From the NCBI GenBank assembly GCA_031270525.1, contig JAISXN010000182.1, positions 1 through 11,897 of the forward strand: 11,897 nt of DNA. Direction: 5' to 3'. A model generated the notes under the pieces. It was not told the origin of the DNA. It did not search any database and saw only the letters and a program-made list of their open reading frames with translations. Of the stretch, positions 6,899 through 11,897 are shown in pieces. The position numbers were made by a program, and so were the translations under genes. Position 1 is the stretch's first letter; each line of letters starts with the position of its first letter. The DNA is from Candidatus Symbiothrix sp. (GTDB lineage Bacteria > Bacteroidota > Bacteroidia > Bacteroidales > Azobacteroidaceae).

Positions 6899-8272
6899 AT
6901 GTATCTACATAAACGTTTTGTATACAGCATTTTAATAAAGATATTTATTGTTTCGAATATCTTATTTTCCCAGACGGCGGCAGGAATGGATGTACTGCCC
7001 GTTGCAGAGCAGGACACGACGATAATGTCAAGCGCCGATTCTACCTTTTATATGAAATTTTTATATCCTCCGGTCGAACCGTCGATTACCTATGCGGACA
7101 CCTTGATTTTAGAAACGGAAATTTTACCTTTTATTTTTAATAAAAGCCGGATTGACCTTGTTCCTTTGACTCCGCCTCTGTTTAAGAAGCCCTATCTTTC
7201 ACTCGAAGAGCAGTTTTTACAGGATAAATTGTTCAGTGATAAGTTCAATAGAAATTATTTGTATAAAAAAACATATAATGAGATTGTCGATAATCATCCG
7301 GAATTGATTCGATACTCGAAAAAAGATTTGGCGGGAGAAGTGGAAAAAATTTCGGAATTGGAATCAACTATTTTTCAAAATCTGTTCCAAATAGACTATA
7401 ATTGGGATGTTGCTAAAAAAGCGGATAAACCGCAACGTTATCGTCCGAAAAGGAGATATTGGGTTTGGACAGGAAAGCATTTTTTGCAATTTTCACAGAC
7501 GGACGATTCTAAAAATTGGGATAAAGAAGGTCTTGGTAGTATTAATTTGCTCAGTACGCATAATTTTAATGCGACCTTCCAGAAGAATAAATGGCAAATA
7601 AATCAATCTTTAGAATGGCGGTTAAATTTAGCCAATAATCCGAATGATACGCTCCGGTGGTATAAGATTTCGGAAGATAAATTTCGTTCTTACACAACCG
7701 TTGGTTTTCAGGCATTTAAACATTGGTCTTATTCTTCAAACCTGGAATTTACCACACAACTTATTCCGAATTTCGCAGAAAATAAAAGAGACCGCGTCGC
7801 CTCGTTTCTATCTCCTTTTAAGGTAAATACCGGTCTGGGTATGAATTTTACCTTGAACAAGTCTTACCCGAACAAGACTTACCCGAAACTTCCCGGCAAA
7901 AAAGTGGCTTTCACTGTGGATATTTCACCTTTGTCCGTTCAATACGTTAATTTATTGAGAAGTGTAACAAATCCTTCGCAGTTTGGGATCAAAGAAGGTA
8001 GTTCCCTGTTGGATTTCGGTACTACATTAAATACGAAATTAACCATCAATTTCAGCAAAAGCGTCAGTTATATGACCCGCATCAATTATTTTACCAATTA
8101 TCACAAGGTGTATTCCGAATGGGAACACGATTTGAATTTACCGATTAACCGGTATTTCTCTATGCGTTTATACTTTTTTGCCACCTTCGACGATACGCGC
8201 GTAAAAGACCCGAAATATAACTATTTGCAAATGAAAGAGACCTTTAGTTTTGGTTTCAATTATGCCTGGTAA
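6899..8272 (+). CDS. DUF3078 outer-membrane protein
   Basis: A 457-residue exported protein. The first 25 or so residues form a signal peptide: KR, then a hydrophobic stretch, then an ILFSQ-TAAG cleavage region. Residues from about 185 to 320 match DUF3078, a Bacteroidota family: a YWVWTGKHFLQFSQT start, SKNWDKEGLGSINLL (204-218), WQINQSLEWRLNLA (232-245) and SPFKVNTGLGMNF (305-317). Alternating hydrophobic strands continue to the C-terminus, which ends in FGFNYAW, an aromatic end typical of outer-membrane beta-barrels. The 150 or so residues before the domain are not recognised. Function is unknown; an outer-membrane barrel is inferred. It is transcribed away from the aminotransferase gene, and the ATPase upstream array begins 9 bases after its stop. 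It contains a short in-frame tandem duplication (7856-7885). Confidence 0.8.
   Translation: MYLHKRFVYSILIKIFIVSNILFSQTAAGMDVLPVAEQDTTIMSSADSTFYMKFLYPPVEPSITYADTLILETEILPFIFNKSRIDLVPLTPPLFKKPYLSLEEQFLQDKLFSDKFNRNYLYKKTYNEIVDNHPELIRYSKKDLAGEVEKISELESTIFQNLFQIDYNWDVAKKADKPQRYRPKRRYWVWTGKHFLQFSQTDDSKNWDKEGLGSINLLSTHNFNATFQKNKWQINQSLEWRLNLANNPNDTLRWYKISEDKFRSYTTVGFQAFKHWSYSSNLEFTTQLIPNFAENKRDRVASFLSPFKVNTGLGMNFTLNKSYPNKTYPKLPGKKVAFTVDISPLSVQYVNLLRSVTNPSQFGIKEGSSLLDFGTTLNTKLTINFSKSVSYMTRINYFTNYHKVYSEWEHDLNLPINRYFSMRLYFFATFDDTRVKDPKYNYLQMKETFSFGFNYAW
7856..7885 (+). repeat. 15-bp in-frame tandem duplication in the DUF3078 gene
   Basis: AACAAGTCTTACCCG is followed at once by AACAAGACTTACCCG, with one mismatch. 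It encodes NKSYP-NKTYP (residues 320-329). It probably lies in a loop between barrel strands, where length changes are tolerated. Confidence 0.85.
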
Positions 8273-8281
8273 ATAAAAAAA

Positions 8282-8413
8282 TGTTGTCTGGAAACAACAA
8301 AATGTAAATGAAATTGTTGTCCCGGCACAACAAAAATAAATAGTAATTGTTGTCCCGGCACAACAAAAATCACATAAAAATGTTGTATATGTAAAACAAA
8401 AACATTACCTTTG
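8282..8413. repeat. Four 33-bp units, each centred on a TGTTGT/ACAACA dyad
   Basis: Four dyads are centred at 8290.5, 8323.5, 8356.5 and 8389.5, exactly 33 bp apart. Units 2 and 3 have the perfect arm pair TTGTTGT...ACAACAA around CCCGGC (8314-8333 and 8347-8366); 26 bases around them are identical (8312-8337 and 8345-8370). Unit 1 (8282-8299) has TGTTGT/ACAACA arms with a different centre. Unit 4 (8381-8398) has TGTTGT/AAAACA, one mismatch. In every unit an A-run of 4-5 follows a C at the same phase (8298, 8331, 8364, 8397), while the remaining linker of about 12 bases varies. The array fills the gap between the DUF3078 stop and the ATPase. Conserved dyads with variable linkers on a near-helical repeat suggest an operator array; this is inference. 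Confidence 0.9.
8383..8413 (+). promoter_or_regulatory. Promoter of the ATPase gene inside the fourth array unit
   Basis: TTG (8383-8385), 20 bases, TACCTTTG (8406-8413), a perfect -7 match. The -33 element is part of the left arm of dyad 4, so a protein bound to that dyad would block polymerase. The ATPase start follows 27 bases after the -7 element, with an A-rich leader and no Shine-Dalgarno sequence. Confidence 0.65.
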
Positions 8414-8440
8414 CCGAATAAATTATTAAAATAAAAAGCA

Positions 8441-9637
8441 ATGGAAGAATTATTTGAGTGGTTTTACAGGCAATTGAAGAAAACAGATATGTACCTTGTA
8501 AGGTATTTGTCGCCGTTTATCAATTGGGATAGCCGACTGCTTTCTATCAGCGGCGCACGAGGTACGGGCAAAACCACAATGATTTTACAGTATATAAAAT
8601 CGACTTACGGTAATACGCCTCGCGACGTACTTTATACAAGTTTAGACCATTTGTGGTTTTCATCCAACCGCTTGTACGATTTGGCCGTCGAATTTGATAA
8701 AATGGGCGGGCGTGTGCTTTTTCTCGACGAGGTGCATAAATATCCGAACTGGTCGCAGGAAATCAAGAATATTTACGATGGTTTTCCCGACTTGAAAGTA
8801 GTTATTTCAGGCTCGTCGATGCTTAAAATTTATCGTGGATATGCCGATTTAAGCCGGCGCTTAGTGCATTATTTGCTTGAAGGAATGTCGTTTCGCGAGT
8901 ATTTGAAAATGGAATATAAACTTGATTTTCAGAAAATTTCTTTAGAAGATATTTTGAAAAATCACGTGGAAATAGCTTCGGCGGTAATCGAAAAAATCAA
9001 ACCGATACCTGCGTTCAATAATTATTTGAAAATGGGATATTATCCTTATTATAAAGAAGATAAGAACGCTTATCATTTGAAATTGGCAAATACGATAAAC
9101 TTGGTTTTAGAGTCGGATTTGCCTGCAATAGAAAATATTGAGTTGTATTCTATTGCAAATATTAAAAAATTGCTTTGGATTATTTCCACTCTTGTGCCTT
9201 TCACACCGAATATCAGCGAATTAAGTAGCCAGATCGGCATAAGTAGAAATTCTTTGTTGAATTTTTTGGATATACTCGAAAGAGCGGGTTTGATTAATCT
9301 TTTAACGTCCGATTCAAAAGGAATAAACCAACTGACAAAACCCGAAAAAATTTATCTGAACAATACAAATCAGATTTTCACTTTAGGTGGCGACAAGTCG
9401 AATGTCGGAAATATTCGGGAAACTTTCTTTTTCAATCAGTTAAAAGCAGTGTCGAATGTAAACTACACAAAGATTACCGATTTTCTGGTTGACGACAAAT
9501 ATTTGTTCGAAGTGGGCGGGAAAAGCAAAGGTTTCCGGCAGATTGCAGGTATTGAAAACTCTTATCTTGCGGTAGACAATACCGAATATGGATTTGGCAA
9601 TAAAATTCCGCTCTGGCTATTCGGATTTTTGTACTAA
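8441..9637 (+). CDS. AAA-family ATPase with DUF4143-like C-terminal region
   Basis: A 398-residue cytosolic protein. The ATPase domain has Walker A GARGTGKT (residues 38-45), Walker B RVLFLDEVH (91-99, with D96 and E97), a sensor-like VVISGSSM (120-127) and paired arginines R139/R140, candidate arginine fingers. Then comes a winged-helix-like segment (about 254-285, ELSSQIGISRNSLLNFLDIL), followed by a nuclease-fold-like tail with E327, D347 and the E357-V-G-G-K361 motif, reminiscent of PD-(D/E)XK. The end IPLWLFGFLY is a sequence I associate with Bacteroidales members. The family is abundant in Bacteroidota and its role is not established. It has its own promoter within the 33-bp array, and its stop overlaps the convergent methyltransferase stop by 4 bp. 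Accessory character is inferred from context. Confidence 0.88.
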   Translation: MEELFEWFYRQLKKTDMYLVRYLSPFINWDSRLLSISGARGTGKTTMILQYIKSTYGNTPRDVLYTSLDHLWFSSNRLYDLAVEFDKMGGRVLFLDEVHKYPNWSQEIKNIYDGFPDLKVVISGSSMLKIYRGYADLSRRLVHYLLEGMSFREYLKMEYKLDFQKISLEDILKNHVEIASAVIEKIKPIPAFNNYLKMGYYPYYKEDKNAYHLKLANTINLVLESDLPAIENIELYSIANIKKLLWIISTLVPFTPNISELSSQIGISRNSLLNFLDILERAGLINLLTSDSKGINQLTKPEKIYLNNTNQIFTLGGDKSNVGNIRETFFFNQLKAVSNVNYTKITDFLVDDKYLFEVGGKSKGFRQIAGIENSYLAVDNTEYGFGNKIPLWLFGFLY

Positions 9638-10386
9638 TTCAGTCTTCGACGGAATTCGCTGCAAGTAATCGCCGCGGCAACCGCGACATTCAGCGATTCC
9701 GTCGTTTCGGTTCCCAAAGGATAATTCGGGATATACAGTTTGCGGGAAATATATTTGGCAACGGAGCGGCTAATACCTTTACCTTCGTTTCCCATGACAA
9801 TCAATCCGTTAGCCGTCAATGCTTCTTCGTAAATATTTTTTCCTTCGAGGAAAGTGCCGTAAACGGGAACGTTGATAAAATCATTTAACAATTCGGGAAG
9901 ATGGGTGTAAAAGACTTTGACACGGGCGATTGCTCCCATGGTAGCCTGAACGGTTTTGGGATTAAAAATATCAACGGTATCGAGCGAACAAATGACGTTT
10001 CTGATTCCGAACCAATCTGCCAAACGAATGATTGTTCCCATATTTCCGGGGTCTTGTATTCCGTCTAAAACCAAGCTCAAATTTTGTGTAAGTTCTTCTT
10101 TATCAAATGGATAATTGGGCTGTCTGAAAACGGCGATGACGTCTTGAGGCGTTTTGAGCAGACTTGTTTTTTCGATGTCATCGCCTTCCGCCGCAATCAA
10201 TTCGCCGGCGCGGATATCGCCTTGTTGTGCCATCCACGAAGGTTTTGCAACCAGCAATTCACATTCGAAGAAGGGCAAAATGTCTTTTACCAATTTGTTA
10301 CCTTCAGCTAAAAAACAACCGGATTCGTTACGGAATTTTTTCATTTCCAACGAACGAATATATTTAATTTTATTTTTGCTTAGCAT
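9634..10386 (-). CDS. SpoU/TrmH-family RNA 2'-O-methyltransferase
   Basis: A 250-residue SPOUT enzyme that transfers a methyl group from SAM to the 2'-hydroxyl of a tRNA or rRNA ribose. The N-terminal 90 or so residues resemble a substrate-binding domain of the RlmB/TrmH type (FLAEGNKLVKDIL, residues 25-37). The C-terminal knotted domain has motif 1 DGIQDPGNMGTIIRLA (108-123, with N115 and R121), motif 2 VMGNEGKGIS (197-206) and motif 3 TESLNVAVAAAI (229-240). All signature residues are present. The target nucleotide cannot be assigned. The start at 10386 is divergent from tamL, an arrangement I recall as common in Bacteroidales. The stop overlaps that of the ATPase. Confidence 0.92.
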   Translation of the reverse strand: MLSKNKIKYIRSLEMKKFRNESGCFLAEGNKLVKDILPFFECELLVAKPSWMAQQGDIRAGELIAAEGDDIEKTSLLKTPQDVIAVFRQPNYPFDKEELTQNLSLVLDGIQDPGNMGTIIRLADWFGIRNVICSLDTVDIFNPKTVQATMGAIARVKVFYTHLPELLNDFINVPVYGTFLEGKNIYEEALTANGLIVMGNEGKGISRSVAKYISRKLYIPNYPLGTETTESLNVAVAAAITCSEFRRRLN

Positions 10387-10406
10387 CTTTTTTGATATTT
10401 TGGAGA

Positions 10407-10414
10407 CAAAATTA
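10407..10414 (-). promoter_or_regulatory. Possible -7 element for the methyltransferase gene
   Basis: TAATTTTG on the minus strand fits TAnnTTTG, 20 bases before the start codon. I see no good TTTG at the right distance upstream, so this is a tentative call. Confidence 0.35.
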
Positions 10415-10477
10415 GTAAACTATCCTGAATAAAAAGAACATAACGGCGCAAAGATGTAAAGACCTGAGGAAATTAAA

Positions 10478-10507
10478 TGGTAAAATCAAAATTTTCATGT
10501 AAATTTG
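10478..10507 (+). promoter_or_regulatory. Probable promoter of tamL
   Basis: TAAATTTG at 10500-10507 is a perfect -7 match. The -33 position, 19 bases upstream, has TGG (10478-10480), a weak match to TTTG. The leader to the ATG at 10533 would be short. Confidence 0.5.
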
Positions 10508-10532
10508 CAGTTTAAAATTGAAAAATGTTCGA

Positions 10533-11897
10533 ATGAAGGTTTTTTGCCGAAAATATTTACTGTTTATAATCATTGTAGTGGGCTTATATTCATGTAGCAC
10601 AACCAAATTTGTTCCCGATGGGGAATATCTTTTGGATAAAATCAAAATAGAATCGGATGTGCCTGAGTACAAGACCTTTGAATTAAAGCCGTACGTACGT
10701 CAATTGCCTAATTATAAAATGTTTGCTTTGAATAAAACGAAATATCAGCTTTATAATCTGGCGGGAAAAGACAGTTCGAGGTGGATTAACCGGTTTGTCA
10801 AAAAAATAGGGGAACCGCCGGTTATTTTCGATTCTACTCTGGTTTATAAAACGACTTCCGAATTTAGGAAGTTATTCATTAACAAGGGATACCTTAACGT
10901 TGATGTTTCGTTCAAAATAAACTTGAAAAACAAAAAGGCCGATGTCATTTACCAGATCAAAGGAAACGAACCTTACCGGATCCGAAATTATTCGTCAAGT
11001 ATTGAAGATGCTGAAATCAGCAGAGAATTGGACAAACGTAGTCCTTTGATAAAAGGAGGCATGTTGTTCGACCGCAATATGTTGGACAAAGAAAGAATAC
11101 AAATTTCCGATTTCCTTCGCAACCGGGGATATTATGCGTTCAATAAAGACCACATTTCTTATGAGGCCGATAGCGCTTTGAACAGCGCTTCCGTCGATTT
11201 AAATATGAAACTGGGACTTTTTCATAAAATACAGCCTGATGGAAAAACGGTAGACACGCTACACAGGAAATATTATTTTGATAAAATCTATCTGTATTTG
11301 GATTTTGATCCGTTGAAACTGAATAATCCGGACGAATATATTGCTTCCGATACATTTTCCACAAGAGGCTATACGGTTTATTATCAAGGAGAAAAACCTT
11401 CCATCCGGGTGAAGACTTTGTTGAACAACTGCTTCATGGTTCCCCAAAGCGCTTATTCCCAATTGCAGGAAGAAGAGACTTATTCCGCATTTTCGGCTTT
11501 GAATACCATCAACAATCTTCACGTTCATTTTGATGAATTTTTGCGGAACGATACCAATTGGCTGAACGCTCATATTGTAACCATGCCCGCACAAAAACAA
11601 ACGGTGACTTATTCTATTGAGGGAACCAATACATCCGGTAATTTAGGTGTAGCCTCGTCGGTAAATTATATTCACAGGAATCTTTTCCGAGGTTCCGAAA
11701 CATTCAATTTTAAGATACGGGGCGCTTATGAAACCATCAAAAACTTTGACAATCCTTATACGGAAATCGGTGGGGAAGCTTCGGTTCACATACCGAAATT
11801 TGTTATTCCGTTTATTCATATACCGAGAAACTTAAGGGCTTCGACGGAATTTTCCATGAGTTATAATCATCAGAATCGCCCTGAATACAATCGGATT
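10533..11897 (+). CDS. tamL: TamL-type lipoprotein of the BamA/TamA (Omp85) family, 5' part
   Basis: The frame is open from ATG 10533 to the window edge, giving 455 visible residues; the rest is missing. The protein begins with a lipoprotein signal peptide: MKVFCRKYL, a hydrophobic run and the lipobox LYSC with C21 as the lipidated residue. Residues from about 25 to 350 resemble POTRA repeats (for example the FINKGYLNVDV and FLRNRGYYAF segments, typical POTRA helix-strand patterns). From about residue 358 the Omp85 beta-barrel begins, with YSIEGTNTSGNLGVA and YIHRNLFRGSETF. Bacteroidota TamA counterparts are lipoproteins and are called TamL; with TamB they take part in outer-membrane assembly or lipid transport. 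A tamB gene is expected beyond the window. Divergent from the methyltransferase gene. Confidence 0.9.
   Translation, partial: MKVFCRKYLLFIIIVVGLYSCSTTKFVPDGEYLLDKIKIESDVPEYKTFELKPYVRQLPNYKMFALNKTKYQLYNLAGKDSSRWINRFVKKIGEPPVIFDSTLVYKTTSEFRKLFINKGYLNVDVSFKINLKNKKADVIYQIKGNEPYRIRNYSSSIEDAEISRELDKRSPLIKGGMLFDRNMLDKERIQISDFLRNRGYYAFNKDHISYEADSALNSASVDLNMKLGLFHKIQPDGKTVDTLHRKYYFDKIYLYLDFDPLKLNNPDEYIASDTFSTRGYTVYYQGEKPSIRVKTLLNNCFMVPQSAYSQLQEEETYSAFSALNTINNLHVHFDEFLRNDTNWLNAHIVTMPAQKQTVTYSIEGTNTSGNLGVASSVNYIHRNLFRGSETFNFKIRGAYETIKNFDNPYTEIGGEASVHIPKFVIPFIHIPRNLRASTEFSMSYNHQNRPEYNRI

Noticed and set aside
8282..8366. Intrinsic terminators for the DUF3078 gene formed by the dyads
   Set aside because: On the plus strand each dyad is followed by an A-run, not a T-run, and the stems have 6-7 A/T-rich pairs. 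An effect on RNA ends is possible but not supported.
8282..8413. CRISPR array, because of regular repeats with variable linkers
   Set aside because: The period is only 33 bp, leaving linkers of about 12 bases, too short for spacers. Two of the four repeats are degenerate and there are no cas genes nearby.
10412..10672. 86-residue minus-strand frame across the trmH-tamL gap
   Set aside because: It runs antisense through the tamL signal peptide and promoter region and shows no recognisable features.
1..11897. tRNA, rRNA, riboswitch or origin
   Set aside because: No cloverleaf, rRNA segment, aptamer-like leader or DnaA-box cluster was recognised by eye in the gaps, all of which are under 200 bases.

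Overview
The window looks like a chromosomal segment from a Bacteroidota species, most likely of the order Bacteroidales. Evidence for this is the primary-sigma promoter type (TTTG, 19-20 bases, TAnnTTTG) in several gaps, the lack of Shine-Dalgarno sequences before most starts, and families typical of the phylum: DUF4254 paired with a family 9 glycosyltransferase, a DUF3078 outer-membrane protein, an ATPase with a DUF4143-like C-terminus, and a TamL-type lipoprotein next to a SpoU methyltransferase. I cannot name the genus. I saw no tRNA, rRNA, CRISPR array or insertion sequence.

Layout. 2-1099 (+) is the 3' part of a GHL10/DUF187-type glycoside hydrolase with a C-terminal fibronectin-III-like module. 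1193-2876 (+) is a tight two-gene unit, DUF4254 plus a heptosyltransferase-like GT9, with its own promoter. It runs tail-to-tail into the minus-strand genes, overlapping the trigger factor gene by 53 bp. The minus-strand block, in transcription order, is a class I/II aminotransferase (6792-5599), a heptamer-built hairpin, a LolC/E-like permease (5537-4293), then trigger factor (4197-2824) with its own promoter. From 6899 (+) comes a DUF3078 outer-membrane protein, whose promoter is interleaved with the aminotransferase promoter. Next are four 33-bp units, each centred on a dyad, then an AAA ATPase (8441-9637). The ATPase stop codon overlaps by 4 bp the stop of a convergent SpoU/TrmH-family rRNA methyltransferase (10386-9634). 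Divergent from that gene, tamL (10533-) runs off the right edge.

How the genes fit together. Most are housekeeping or envelope functions: surface glycan synthesis (GT9/DUF4254), lipoprotein or envelope transport (permease), outer-membrane assembly (TamL), an outer-membrane protein (DUF3078), protein folding (trigger factor) and rRNA modification. The ATPase with its upstream array is the one accessory-looking unit.

The strongest unexplained signals are two. One is the exactly 33-bp-periodic dyad array, whose fourth unit contains the ATPase promoter. The other is the heptamer hairpin at 5541-5604, which places TGA stops in all three frames on both strands and supplies the stop codon of the aminotransferase. 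I see no clear multi-gene system that is new; the ATPase plus its array is the best candidate.
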